Made by a program: the position numbers and the translations under genes. Source: Ampelomyces quisqualis (taxonomy: Eukaryota; Ascomycota; Dothideomycetes; Pleosporales; Phaeosphaeriaceae). Taken from it: DNA of 64,000 nucleotides. The stretch is from positions 2,294,001-2,358,000 of the forward strand of contig JAGTXZ010000021.1 in the NCBI GenBank assembly GCA_018398575.1, given 5' to 3'. Positions 37,436-49,672 of this stretch are shown here, piece by piece (within the stretch, counting starts at the first letter, position 1; every line of letters starts with the position of its first letter). The notes under the pieces were generated by a model. It ran no database searches, was not told the DNA's origin, and was given only the letters and a program-made list of their open reading frames with translations.

Positions 37436-38400
37436 CTACAATTTCTGCATAGCCACAACATCGGTGGACTGTACGTGGTCCTCGTCCTCTTCAATCTTGG
37501 CTTGGAGGTCGTCTAGTGAAACCTTGTCGTCCTCGATGACCAAGTTCAACTGAAGCTTCTTAATACCGAAGCCAACAGCGACCAACTTGGAGCCACCCCA
37601 GACGAGACCATCTTGCTCGATGGCTAGAACATTGGCCTTGAGCTGTTCCATGTCTGTTTCATCATCTAACAAAATGTTAGCAGATGGCTTTGATCGTGTG
37701 CAGCATGGACATACCCCATGGTTTAACGTCGAGTGTGACAATCGACTTGGCGGCGGGCTTGACCTTGCCGGCCTTCTTCTTGTTGTACTCGGCCAGACGC
37801 TCTGCCTTGAGCTTCTCGGCCTCCTCGTCAACCTCGTCGTCGCTGCCGAACAGGTCGACCTCGTCATCGTCTTCCTCGGCGGCTTTCTCGGGAGCCTTAG
37901 CCGGGTTGAGGGTGAGCTCGGATGAGTCAGGGCCGTAGGCGGTGAAGTCCTTGGTCGGGTCGCCTGGGAGAGACTCGAACTCACCCTCGAAGGTGAGGAG
38001 GTGGTTGTACCATCGCCATGCGTATGGGTATTTCTCTGGGGCGGGAATCTGCTTGATCTGCTGGAAGACCTTCACGTCGGCCTGCGAAGGAGAGTAGCTG
38101 CGCTTGTGTTAGCCGATGACTCTCTCGAGGGCTTCGAGAACAACAGCAACAGTAAGAGTTCGATCAGAGGTGCGACAAGCGCTTGGGTTTGTATTCAGAT
38201 AGCGGGGTCTTAAGCCGCCTCATTAACACGGACCAAATGTTCTCATCATGATAGTCGAGGGAGGGGGTGCTGGACAGGAAACACGCCAAAGGAGAGATAT
38301 ATGGTGGGGTAGCAACTTACCCAACAACATAACTGCGGGTCTTGACCCAGTTGTTCAGAAGAGTCAGGCCAGCGTCGGAGATAAGATCGGTGAAGCCCAT
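37436..38400 (-). CDS. EFB1: translation elongation factor 1-beta (eEF1B alpha, GDP/GTP exchange factor)
   Basis: Cytosolic exchange factor that recharges eEF1A with GTP during protein synthesis. Exons are 38,400-38,321, 38,097-37,715 and 37,665-37,436, giving 230 residues, the normal family length. The N-terminal part (MGFTDLISDAGLTLLNNWV...) is the short GST-C-like fungal domain. Residues about 95-125 are the acidic linker (EEDDDEVDLFGSDDEVDEE). The C-terminal exchange domain begins near residue 145 (SIVTLDVKPWDDETDM) and ends in the invariant STDVVAMQKL. The 223-bp first intron soon after the start is typical of highly expressed fungal translation genes. Splicing at 37,715/37,665 restores KPW-DDETDM exactly. 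The gene is divergent from HSP78. Confidence 0.96.
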
Positions 38401-38827
38401 ATTTGCGGTAGTACAGGATCGTGAGTGGAAAGCCGTGGGAGTGTGTTGTTGCGTTGTGTGGCTGTGAGGAGTTTTTCAAGTCACCACATTATTGCGCGGG
38501 AAAATTAAAGCCTTGCCGCAGCGCACAGACATGCCAAGTCCACTAGCATCACGTGTTTTCGCACATGCATCCTGCCTCCAGACGCGTCCGCGTGAAGCAC
38601 ATGACGCGTACTAGGGAATTGTGCACACCCAGGCCGTGTCCTCATATGCTTGCCTTTGCTGGTTCGATTTCCTTTCAGAGGCTCTCCCACCAGGCGTTGT
38701 GGGTCCTTCGCATCGGAAGACATGGAAACTTCCCGCAGCTTCCAGAGCCCACACCACCCATCGCCCATAAATTCATGCCTTCCCCTTTGACTTGACTCTG
38801 AGACACGCTGAAGTAAACATTGTGATC
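38401..38827. promoter_or_regulatory. 427-bp bidirectional promoter between EFB1 and HSP78
   Basis: The two genes are transcribed away from each other from this segment. It contains a heat-shock element at 38,724-38,748 near the HSP78 side and a CCCCT stress-response-like element at about 38,782-38,786. The EFB1 side has no clear TATA box. Confidence 0.6.
38724..38748 (+). promoter_or_regulatory. heat-shock element upstream of HSP78
   Basis: GAA-AC-TTC (38,725-38,732) is followed, after one skipped 5-bp unit, by TTC-CA-GAG (38,740-38,747). The units keep 5-bp spacing in alternating orientation, the pattern bound by trimeric Hsf1. The site lies about 80-105 bp before the HSP78 ATG. Occupancy is inferred from pattern only. 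Confidence 0.6.
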
Positions 38828-41229
38828 ATGATGCTGACGAGCAGAACACGACTGGCCGCAAGGCGCATCGTCCCTTCATCGACGAGACAGCTGGTTCGAT
38901 CCTCCCTCAGACCCGCCGATGCGATTCGATCGCGTGAATTGATACGACCAACAGGCCCTGTAGCCATTCGGAGCTATGCGAACGGTCGGCCGCATCCGCC
39001 AGGTGGCACCCACAGAATGAACTTGGGCGGAGAGCCGGAGAAGCCAGCACTGGAGCAGTATGGCGTAGATCTCACGGAGCGGGCTCGAGACGGCAAGCTA
39101 GATCCTGTAATCGGACGTGATGGCGAAATACAACGCACAATCCAAATCTTATCTCGACGAACCAAGAACAATCCGGTTCTGATAGGCAACGCTGGGACAG
39201 GCAAAACAGCCATACTCGAAGGACTTGCGCAGCGTATCGTGCGCGGCGATGTGCCTGAATCCATAAAGGAGAAGCGTGTCATAAGCCTCGACCTAGGATC
39301 CCTCATCGCGGGCGCAAAATTCCGTGGCGATTTCGAGGAACGATTAAAAAAAGTCCTGAAGGAGGTAGAAGATGCGAACAAGGGCGTCATCCTGTTCGTG
39401 GACGAGCTGCACACTCTCTTGGGCCTCGGAAAGGCGGAAGGAAGCATTGACGCGAGTAACCTGCTCAAGCCGGCATTGAGTCGTGGAGATCTCCAACTCA
39501 GCGGCGCGACGACGCTAAACGAGTATCGTCAGATCGAAAAAGATGCGGCGCTCGCCAGACGTTTCCAGCCGATATTGGTGGGCGAACCCACAGTTCAAGA
39601 TACCATTTCCATCCTGCGAGGTATCAAAGAACGGTACGAGATCCATCATGGTAACTTCACTTCCCACATCGCCCGCTACACGCAGCAACTGACTAAAAGA
39701 CAGGTGTACGCATAACGGATAATGCTCTCGTAGCCGCCGCGACATACTCAAACAGATACATCACTGACCGATTCTTGCCCGACAAAGCCATAGACCTGGT
39801 CGACGAGGCTGCCAGTGCACTACGCCTACAACAGGAGAGCAAGCCCGACGCAATCCAGGAGCTCGATCGGCAAATCATGACCATCCAGATTGAACTAGAA
39901 TCACTTCGAAAGGAGACAGACGTTGCAAGTAAAGAGAGACGCGAGCGTCTGGAACAGACCCTGGAGCAGAAACAAGAGGAGGTGAAGACCTTGACCGTAA
40001 AATGGGAGAAAGAGAGATCGGAGCTGGACGAGATCAAGAATACTCAGGAAAACCTCGAGAGAGCCAAGATGGAGCTTGAACAAGCCAGAAGGGAGGGCAA
40101 CTTCGCCAAGGCTGGAGAGCTTCAGTACAGCAGGATTCCGGAGTTGGAAATGAAGTTACCGAACGATGAGAATGTCGCAGCAGGCACAAATTCTTTACTC
40201 CACGACTCTGTATCTGCTGACGATATTGCCTCCGTAGTCTCCAGGACCACTGGTATCCCGCTCTCGAAACTCAACAGTGGAGAAGTCGAAAAGCTCGTCC
40301 ACATGGAAGATACTCTACGGCAATCGGTAAAGGGTCAGGACGAAGCTCTCACAACCATAGCCAATGCGATTCGCTTGCAAAGAGCCGGCTTGTCGGGCGA
40401 GAATAGGCCGATATCTTCTCTAATGCTGCTCGGACCGACAGGAGTCGGAAAAACTGAAGTCTGCAAGCGACTAGCAGAGTATCTCTTCAGTACACCGCAA
40501 GCTGTCATCCGATTCGACATGAGCGAGTTCAGTGAAAAGCATACGGTCTCTAGGCTCATAGGTTCACCCGCGGGCTACGTCGGGTACGAAGACGCGGGCC
40601 AGCTCACTGAGGCTGTGCGACGTAAACCATATGCGGTCCTTCTCTTCGATGAGTGGGAGAAGGCTCACAAGGATATCTCGACTCTTCTGCTGCAGGTTCT
40701 CGACGAAGGCTTCCTTACGGACGCCCAGGGACACAAGGTCGACTTCCGCAACACGATCATCGCCATGACATCGAATTTAGGAGCAGACATCATTGTTGGG
40801 GAAGATCTTCTCGATTCGGCCAAAAAAGATTCGAGCGAAATCTCGCTCGAAGTTCGCAATGCTGTCATGGATATAGTGTCCGCAACCTACCCTCCCGAGT
40901 TCCTCAATCGGCTCGACGAGTTCATCATCTTCCGCAGACTGTCGCGCGAGGCATTGAGGGACATTGTTGACATCAGGTTAAAGGAGCTACAGCAGCGCCT
41001 GGACGATCGCCGAATCGTCCTTGAGTGCCCGGACGAAGCCAAGCAATGGCTATGCGATCGAGGATACGACCCGAAATTTGGCGCCCGCCCACTGAACCGA
41101 CTCATTGCCAGGGAGATTGGCAACGGACTGGCTGATAAGCTGATTCGTGGCGAGATTCGAAGTGGTCAAAAGGCGAAGGTGACTATCAAGGAGGATGGCT
41201 CTGGCCTCAGCGTGGCTGCAGCTCCATGA
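38828..41229 (+). CDS. HSP78: mitochondrial Hsp78 (ClpB-type disaggregase)
   Basis: Hexameric AAA+ chaperone of the mitochondrial matrix that resolves aggregates together with mtHsp70. Exons are 38,828-39,650 and 39,704-41,229 (one 53-bp intron; the join restores IHHGVRITDNAL), giving 782 residues. Residues 1-50 are Arg/Ser-rich without acidic clusters, as expected of a mitochondrial presequence. The ClpB N-terminal domain is absent, as in yeast Hsp78. The first AAA+ module has GNAGTGKT at about 120-127 and ILFVDELHTLLG near 187. The coiled-coil M domain spans about 340-440. The second module has GPTGVGKT at about 518-525 and LLFDEWEKAH near 586, where Trp replaces the usual small or aromatic residue of DE(V/F)EKAH. 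It ends with the ClpB C-terminal domain (YDPKFGARPLNR). The first ATG of MMLTSR is used because upstream in-frame codons lack an ATG. Heat regulation is likely from the promoter element. Confidence 0.96.
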
Positions 41230-41608
41230 GCGCAAAATGACGCCGACTAATGAAGACATGACCGAAGAATGATTGTTTGGGCTGCGTCTTGTGCTGTACA
41301 ACATGTAGCGACTTGTAAGTTAGCTCCTCTCTGAAATACCCAGCGCAACATATCCACCTCACTTATCCTGCACCTCATTGCGTGCGTTGTATTTCACCGT
41401 ACTGGAACTTTCCAGATTTCTTGTGTGGCCTTGATTCAATCTGTTCCCTAGCCACCTGGGTAGGTTGTGGATACGCGATATGTGTGGTAGGCACGCGTTC
41501 GGTGCGCGCGGAGTCGCTCCTTCCCCCTCCACTCCATCTCACTTCGCGAACCTTCTTTCCTCAACCCCAGTCACATCAGTGCTCGCTCCAACCCCCATCA
41601 CAGTCTTC
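41230..41608. other. intergenic between HSP78 and MSH5
   Basis: 379 bp containing the HSP78 3' end and the MSH5 promoter and leader. The MSH5 frame is open further upstream, but the first Met that gives a reasonable N-terminus is at 41,609. Confidence 0.5.
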
Positions 41609-44600
41609 ATGGCGCGTAAATCATCCTTCAAGGTACCATTCCGCCAAGGGAGCGGCTACAGCACAACAACCTCTCGCACCGAGCGCAGTCGCAACACTTC
41701 CGCTTCTGTATCTTCACGTCGGTCGGCTTCCACGAGGAGCGCGGACGCCTCACGAGTTCACGCGTCAGTGCAACATTTGCGCACAGGTGACGGTGCGTCT
41801 ACACGTGCGCTTTCTGAAAGCTTGGTGGGCGACGACACAGTCAATGAGGTCATCATGGCTGTCAACATGATGCCCGATGGGACAGTAGGATGCTGCTACT
41901 ACGTTGCAGCAGAAGAGAAGTTGTTCTTCATGGAGGACATTCAATTTGGCGATGTGGATGTGGTCGACGCCCTGAGATTGTTCGTCAACCCCACCGTTGT
42001 TGTGGTCTCAACAAGGATTGACGACACGGTGATCGACCGGTTTGATCCGAGTGGTTGTTCGGCGAGCGTCGATAATGATCAGTTTCGCCTGCCTTTCTTG
42101 TTGGAGGTGAGGCCACCGGCCGAATTCCTCTACGACGCCGCCAAAAGCAAGCTTGTGAATCTGCATCTCGGTGACGAGAATGGCACGCAGGTCAGCTTCA
42201 GTGTACCAGGGGAACTCGGTGCAACTGATCACCGAGACGATGAGAATGTTGCCGGTCAACAAGGGCAATTACTCCGTCTCGCTGGGTGGGTCGATGTAGA
42301 GAGTCGCGTGACTGTAAGTGTTTCTTCCTGGCACATGTTGCAGAGTCTAATGCTTGGGTAGGTTGGTTGTGCTGGAGCCCTCATTTCTTACTTGCAGCGG
42401 AGGCGTGCTGCTGCGTATTTGCCCGGCGATCGAGCTGCTCATCTGATGTTCCGAATATCCGTCCTGGAGATGTTCAGCTTGCGCGAGACCATGTTTGTGA
42501 ACGCAGATACCTTACACTCCCTGCAAATTTTGGGCGCCGAGTCGCACCCGCACTCGCATAATCGAGGACCTACCAAGGCGAATTCGGGTGCAAAAGAGGG
42601 ACTCTCCGTGTATGGGCTTTTCCATCACCTCGCTCGAACCTCACAGGGACGCTTCATGCTTCGTCAGCACTTCCTCCGCCCAAGCCTCAATCTTGATATT
42701 ATCAACGAAAGATTGGACACTATTGGTGTCTTTACCCACCCGGAGAATGACTCTGCGTTGGCAAGTCTCGTGAAAATCTTGAAAAACGTTGGCAACATGC
42801 GTGTCATGATGATCAGCCTTCGCAAAGGTCTAGGTGGTACGACGAAGGGTAAAGGCGGGCTTTTGCGAAGTGTTTGGTCAGCAATTCGAGGTGTTAGTCT
42901 TTCCTTGACATTTCATTTCAGATCGTCTTAACATTGACCACTCACCTAGTTTGCCTTCCATTGTCTTCAAATCAAAGATGTGTTGCAAGAAGTAGTTGGT
43001 GGTGAGCATCTAGATATACGAGCTCAGGTATGGTCCGTTCGATGACTGTCAGTGGCATACTGATTCCGCAGATATTCGACAAATTTGAAGGCTTCCACTT
43101 AGCTCAAGTCGGTAGGAAGATTAGCGAAACTATAGACCTCGAAAAATCGGCGGAAGAATCACGCACTGTGATACTACCCGGGGTTGATGATGAGCTAGAC
43201 CAACTGAAAAGGACTCTGAGCGGGCTGGACGACCTGCTCAACCAAGTGGCTGTAAAACTGTCGGAGAAAATCCCATCAGATCTACGGGCATCACTGAATG
43301 TCATCTACTTCCCACAGATCGGTTTTCTCCTCACTGTGCCCATCGATCCGGCAACTGGTGACGCTGCATACGCAGGTAACTTCGATAATATCTGGGAGCA
43401 GATGTTCACTACGGAGTTTCGTGACCATAGACCATCCTCTACTTATCAGCGACTGACACATTACAGGATGCAAGTCTACTTCAAAACCAGTGAGATGCGC
43501 GAAATGGATGATCATTTTGGCGATGTGTACGGCATCATATCCGATCGTGAGATCGAGATCAGCTACGAGCTGGCGCAGTACGTACTTCAATACCAAGAAC
43601 TACTGATGACGTGCTCCGACATTTGCGGAAGACTAGACAGGTAGAGTTCTGATTCGTTCCGTTGGCAATCTGCTGACATTTATCTAGTCTGTTAGCTTTA
43701 GCGCAAGGTGCAAAGATGTACAACCTTTGTCGGCCTCGAATGACGACAGAGAATCTTGTTCGCATCAAATCCGGCCGGTGCGTGCAAAACTGGCTGCTGG
43801 ATTGCATGATGTTGACAAAAGACAGCCATATTCTCCATGAACTCACTGTTTCCTCGTTCGTTCCCAATGATACACATCTGGTCGGTGGGATGGGTAATGA
43901 CACTCCCGACGGTGAAACTAGTCTCGACCATAACAGTGCAACTCCTGCGCAGCCCAGCTCTCCAGCTCGTCATGTGTGCACTCACAAGGAGGGTCCAAGC
44001 ATGCTTGTGCTTACTGGTCCCAACTATTCAGGGAAGAGCGTGTATCTGAAACAAGTGGCTTTGATAGTGTTCATGGCACATGTTGGAAGCTTCGTACCAG
44101 CAGAAAGTGCGAGGATCGGCTTGACTGACAAGATTTTGTCAAGAGTCACAACACGGGAGACTGTCACTCGAACGCAAAGCGCCTTCACGCTTGACCTACA
44201 ACAGGTATCACTCGCCTTGAATCTTGCGACAAGACGGAGTCTGCTCATAATAGACGAGTTCGGAAAGGGCACGGAGTCCAGTGATGGAGCGGGGTTGGCT
44301 TGCGCAGTCATGGAACATCTTCTGAATCTGGGCAGCGAGCGACCGAAGGTGATCGGGGCCACGCATTTCCACGGTGAGTGATCAGATTGCATGTTCATTG
44401 ACGAACACTCACAAGGTACAGAGATATTCGAAATGGGCTACCTCAAGCTACGGTCTATACTTGCCTTTGGGCATATGGAGGTCTGCGTCAACACAGAAGC
44501 TGCTGATGTTGGTGACCAGATCACTTATCTATACAAGTGAGTGCACTCCGCCGGCGGGTGTCGGCCTTCACTAACCGTACCAAGCTTTCGAGATGGTCGG

Positions 44601-44968
44601 AGCACCTCGAGCTTTGGGACATGGTGAGTCACAGTGAGCCGCTTCCGTGTCATCGGTGCTGAACGTTTGCAGCTGTGCCGCCATGAATGGAGTCCCATCT
44701 GAGATTGTTCAACGCGCGGAAAACCTTATACTGCTCAGTATGAGAGGAGAGGATCTCGTAACTGCATGCTGCCAAATGTCTGAAGATGAAGTTGCAGAGC
44801 TGAAAGAAGCGGTGAGCGCGGCTTGGGTGTAGAGTGCAGCGTGAGTGGAGCTAATATCCCAAACAGGAGCAGATAGCAAGAGGTTTCCTGCAAGCGGATG
44901 TTGACAGGGATCCTAAAGTTACTCTGCTAGATATCCTCTCGGTCTCTGCAACCACGGAGTCGCGGTAG
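41609..44968 (+). CDS. MSH5: meiotic MutS homologue MSH5
   Basis: MutS-family ATPase that pairs with Msh4 to stabilise recombination intermediates and promote crossovers in meiosis; it does not act in mismatch repair. Nine exons: 41,609-42,313, 42,362-42,892, 42,950-43,027, 43,072-43,640, 43,688-44,373, 44,422-44,536, 44,585-44,623, 44,673-44,811 and 44,867-44,968, giving 987 residues. Introns are 44-57 bp. Every join restores family sequence, for example VGCAGALISYLQRRRAAAY, FAFHCLQIKD and THFHEIFEMGYL. Residues 1-75 are a Ser/Arg-rich tail. The MutS core includes KEGLSVYGLFHH and FHLAQVGRKISETID. The ATPase has Walker A GPNYSGKS at about 738 and Walker B LLIIDEFGKGT at about 813, followed by the signature region and THFH. 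The C-terminus carries the short dimerisation helices. All catalytic motifs are intact, so the gene looks functional and suggests a sexual cycle. Confidence 0.95.
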
Positions 44969-47900
44969 TAGGTGATTGAGCGGTACACAGGCGTGTAAAC
45001 GGCCTCTTGCATTTTGCATTTGTACCCAATGTGAATGATCAACTCACCTAATGCAATTGTACGGTATGATAGCGCTCAGTGTAGACTTATAGAAGATGCT
45101 CATCCGGACTACACATTATGATCAATGTCTCAACTCGAAGTGATCGCTGCGGGGGTACCTGCCATTCAGACATTGGCGGGCTTCGTTGATTCGTTGTCAG
45201 GTTATGGCCATGGCAGGTATAATCAAGCATATAGATAGTCGTAAGCTGATCACTCATCCGCATTGGATGGCGCGTCCCCGGAGGAAGTCTCACCTCGCGG
45301 ATCCGAGGGCAAACATCGGCCTTTCGAACTTCCGTCTTGATATAGTTGTTGCGTATAGTGACACAAAATAGCGGCAACTGTCAAGCCTGATCTTCGCAAG
45401 ACCGTTCGAATTTGGTTGCACCCACTGTCCAAGAACACTAGGGTGCCATATTACAATACCTAGTGTATTGAAGCATGCTCTGCGTTGGGCAGAGACCCAC
45501 TTCTTGGAGAATTGACAGGCTTTGATGGGTTCGCGACTCTGGGGAGTCAGATCACGATCCGTAACACAAGGTGCTATCCCCGCATGAGAGACAAGTGATC
45601 GTCAACGATATCGCCGGTTCCACAAGATTGTTCCCGTCTAGTGCAGATATATGATAGCGAGCCCCCGCTCCTCTTGCAGTACTTCCGTTGAATCTCTTTC
45701 TGGCCCACCTTTTTCAAGCGTGTACTTATCCTGCAAATGTGCGCAGAGTTTATATGAGATGTCTTGCGTGCATCTACCGTTGTTTATACGCCCAACTCTT
45801 TCAGATGTAATATCTCCGGTGATGGTGAGGTACAAGCGTAGGTACGCATCATTGGCTGGGAAAGACCTTACCAGTAGTTCGACGTCTACTTCGGTGTCCG
45901 GCACTGCTGCTGGACACATCGTCTCCTCCTGGAACTAGGATAACAGTACACTTGGCGTCGCTAACTAAGCTGCAGTCTTTCTGACGTACGTATTTTGATC
46001 GCATATTACTCCTGTGACCCCTTCACTTTACAGGAGCCACGCACCTACGACGTATATTCCCATCGGTAAAACTGCGGAGGCAACGTCAAACAACAATGAT
46101 AATCGTCATCGCCATCATGAGTAACCATACAGATCTATGCAGCCTTCAAGTCTAGAAGCGATCCTGCCATCAATCCTTCTCGCTCTCCCCTGCTGGGGGC
46201 CTTTTCGCTCTACCCAGGCACTTGCATCTGGTTGTTGTTGATCATGAAAGATCTTCGGCGCTCGGCATGCGAAATCCGATCGAGCTGTAGAGGCTATGAT
46301 GGACGACAAGAATAGGAAAGAATACCTGAGGACATTACACGACGCTGAGGCCTTTCTACGCGCACAGGACCGTTCCATCGGTCGTTTCAGCCTCCCGCTT
46401 CGTGGCGGCTCCTACGCCGGGCAAGCCACCATCGCGGACTCAAACATCGGTGAAGGCTGCAGCTGCCCATGGTCCAAACACCGATAGCCTTTGCGCCGTG
46501 GAAGGTGGACCATGTGTTTACGAGCGAGTCATACCATGATAGGAACACCGAGTCTCGAATCCTCCCACACGGCCACCTTCACGTCAGCAACCATCCATGA
46601 ATGCGATACGGGACACTCCTGCAGAGCCGCGTCCATTCTCAACCGAATAGCTCGACACCGACATCTTGTCCTCGCTCTGGCGCAAACGTCGGAGGCACCT
46701 CGGGCAATGCGAGCTGATATAACCCACAGACAAGCCTTTACCTACCTTCCCGCCGACTATGGCGTGCTCAACGCGCGAGAGTCGTCACATGGCTTTGACA
46801 CACAATAGAGAAGTGGGTAGTAGTGGCAAGATACGCACATCTGATAGGTACTCGACACCCCATCAGTCGGTCCAACCGCCTGCAGATGGTAGCGTGGGTG
46901 CGTGGGCAGTCTCTCGGGGTCCGAAGAGACAAGAGGCGCTCATCGTAGTAGCAAGGCCAACGTCATCGGACCTTTTGGCGGCAGATCTTCGCTACTGTCC
47001 TGCGGTTGGTTGTCAGGATCTGATTGTTGGAGAAGTATACTTACTGATAGCGAAGCGAACTGTTACGCGGCACAATGGCTCTGTCGACGCAGGGACAATC
47101 GCTGCCCCCTCGAGTGTTGACGACGGACACATCCCACGTACACGAGAAGCATGCGCAAAATGAGTACCCTCACTGGACTGCACACAGCCGCCACACTATT
47201 CCAATCACGGCTTGCGCGTGGCTGTGAGTTCGATAGTAGACTTGCAGAGTCCAGACACGTGCGGGACAGTCTAGAGCTGTACACAGTACCTACTTTCGAC
47301 GCGAGGGATAACGTGGGGCTCTTTGCTTTTGAGAAGTCGCAAGCATGGAGTGGCATGCTTGTGCAAAGCCGGGACACGACTCGCGACAAGTCATGGACGC
47401 TCAGTTGGTTGCTGATTATACGAGCGAGAAACATGAGAGCAGTCGTCATTGTGTCTCACAACCACTCGCGACTTATTCCTGTTACTGCGGAGAGATACTA
47501 CGGACAGTGGGCCAGCCGTTGACTAGCCTTTTCGATCTCATCCAAATAGCCCTGCCAGCTTGCACGCGTTGGTCTTGGGACAAAAATGGTAAACTTCACC
47601 AACAGGTACCAGGCTGCCTTCGGTAGACAGCCCAGCACCAATGTATGTCTAGTCTTTACGGGCTTCACACAGTGGAACACGTGCATTCAGCATTGATTTT
47701 CGCGCGTCTGTTGCGCCGTCTATCTGAACGCAGAGGATTCGTGCCGGTGTCTCGCATACACGTTCCTTGTGCGCTCTCGATTGTGACGCGGTTGGCCGCT
47801 TAGCTCGGTACTTGAGGCAGTTTGGGGTCATGGTCACAATTGAATTGTAGATTATGAATGGCAAGGTACGTACCTTTAGCAATGACCCAATGGCGCTGGT

Positions 47901-49672
47901 GCCGGAGAGCGGCACTTGTCTCCCAGGGCATGTGTGCTTGCAGACCCCACGAGTGTCGATGCGACGCGCATTGAACCACTCTGGGGTCGAGAAGCTCAAT
48001 GTTTCAAGATTAGAAACGACTGGGATGCTTGGACGGCGGTCCATGTATTGCGGGTGGCCTGACTGCATGGGAAGCGAAGTGAGGTTGGTTGTGGCTTCTC
48101 TTTCTCGCAACCACGGCGCGGATCAAGTCAATCTGGTCAAGACGGTCGATCGAGCGCAGAATGCCACAAAATAGACTTGATGCCATTTTCCTGGACCTTG
48201 ACAGATGGCGCGGATCTTGCGCCGATGGGCTACCGGTGGGTGCCAAGCTCATGGAGACGACCGTGCGGCGGGAGAGTGACGGCGGGTTCGCCAACGCTCA
48301 CCCACTGCTTCACCCTCTCGAGTCTCGACACGCACCCTGCTGCTCTCCTCAGGGGTTTAGGCACGCCCATGATATTGGCAGCCTCGTCGAGTTCAGCGTC
48401 TGTCAGCCCTGTCCTACTTACCCATGGGCCTCGTCGCGGCTGAGCCCAGTTCCAGTGTAACATCGACGATGAGCCTGCGGATATCTGTTGCGCGACAGCG
48501 ACAATCCAAGGATCATGGGACGTGATGAAGCTCGACGATCACTGGGAGTGGGCCCCAGGGACTTGGGGTGCATGAAAGCTCCATGCGGGCGGGACTCCAC
48601 CCCGCGTATGGTGTTGAACTCAATCTCACATGCTGTGTGACCTTCACCTCCCTTCACACTCATTTCCAGCTAAAGGTCGGCAAAATCACACCGCAACGCT
48701 GGGTAGCCAGCATTGACTGCTTGCAGAGCTTTTGACGGTGTGGAAGCCGTCCTACGTCGTACTCGACTCTCCTTCTTCGGGAGCACCGTCTCTGGCCTTA
48801 CACACCAATGAGCGACACAAACGCCTGTTTCACATTCTCCGCCACCATGATGTCAAGAATCACAGCCTCAGGCATGTTGATCTTCTGTCGAAAGTCACCA
48901 TAGAGGCGCCGTTTATTCCTGGTGTTACCAGAGCTGATTCTAGAAAGTCAGCGCTAGAGCCTCTCGAGGGCTATTGGAGCGCAGGGAATGCGAGTTCATC
49001 AACGCTGTCTTGCAGCAAAGCAGCAAGGGCTGACAGAACCACGGGCCTGTAATCGTCGTGAAGACTGCCGCGCAAGGTCCACTGTCAGAGAACTCCGTAC
49101 CAGAGGGTTGGTAACGCCCTGCAACCCTCGTGGAGGCAATCTATCCAGAGCACTACGGCTATTCTATGCCATGCGCAGCTTTCGACACCGGTTGCCACGC
49201 TCTTGCACGTTGGGACATGTGCAACGAGGCAGTGAGTATGACCCCAAGACATGCCCAGCATTCATGGTCGGACAGTGCTCTGCGTCCACCGACATGGCTC
49301 GAGCTTTGCTGTTATTTGGCCTGAATGCACCCACCTTGACCTGCATGCAATGAGGACTACGCTAGCCTGCATGTGGGATGTGACTTACCGTCAGCCTTCA
49401 GCCCCAGTCTAACTCAAGCCCACCCGCGTTCTGCAAGCACCCTGGCCTTGGCTTCCTTCAAGCGTCAGCTCAACGCCCACCATGCCATCCACCTGCGCCG
49501 GCGACTGAAGCCTGTGTGCTGCACGCCGAGATCCTTCTCTTCGATCTTTGCCTCATACATCCTAGCTCAACTCATGTGGCTGTTGGTCCCTCATCCACTA
49601 TCCTATATAACGTACTGCTCTCCAGACCACATCACGCCTCCATCCAAGATCACCGCAAAAGAACAATACACA
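44969..49672. other. 4.7-kb region without a supported gene
   Basis: The composition is GC-balanced, unlike the RIP blocks. Many open frames of 60-150 codons occur on both strands (the longest about 47,649-48,110, minus, and 47,063-47,449, minus), often overlapping each other. None has a recognisable domain, a signal peptide or coherent splice signals. The last few hundred bases are the promoter and leader of the regulator gene. An unknown short gene or a non-coding RNA cannot be excluded. Confidence 0.5.
49604..49610 (+). promoter_or_regulatory. TATA box of the AflR-like regulator gene
   Basis: TATATAA lies 69 bp upstream of the ATG. The intervening leader is short and contains no upstream ATG, so the ATG at 49,673 is the natural first start. 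Confidence 0.5.

Noticed and set aside
37436..37984. 182-codon minus-strand frame rich in Ser/Arg/Pro at its start
   Set aside because: Its second half is the real third exon of EF-1beta; the first half is the wrong frame of exon 2.
47063..47522. Overlapping 123- and 128-codon frames on opposite strands
   Set aside because: Neither has a domain, signal peptide or splice pattern, and mutual overlap is typical of GC-balanced non-coding DNA.
48230..48463. Minus-strand frame with GLTDAELDEAANIMGVPKP, faintly like a peroxin-14 N-terminal motif
   Set aside because: The likeness is limited to about 15 residues; no further exons of the family could be found around it.
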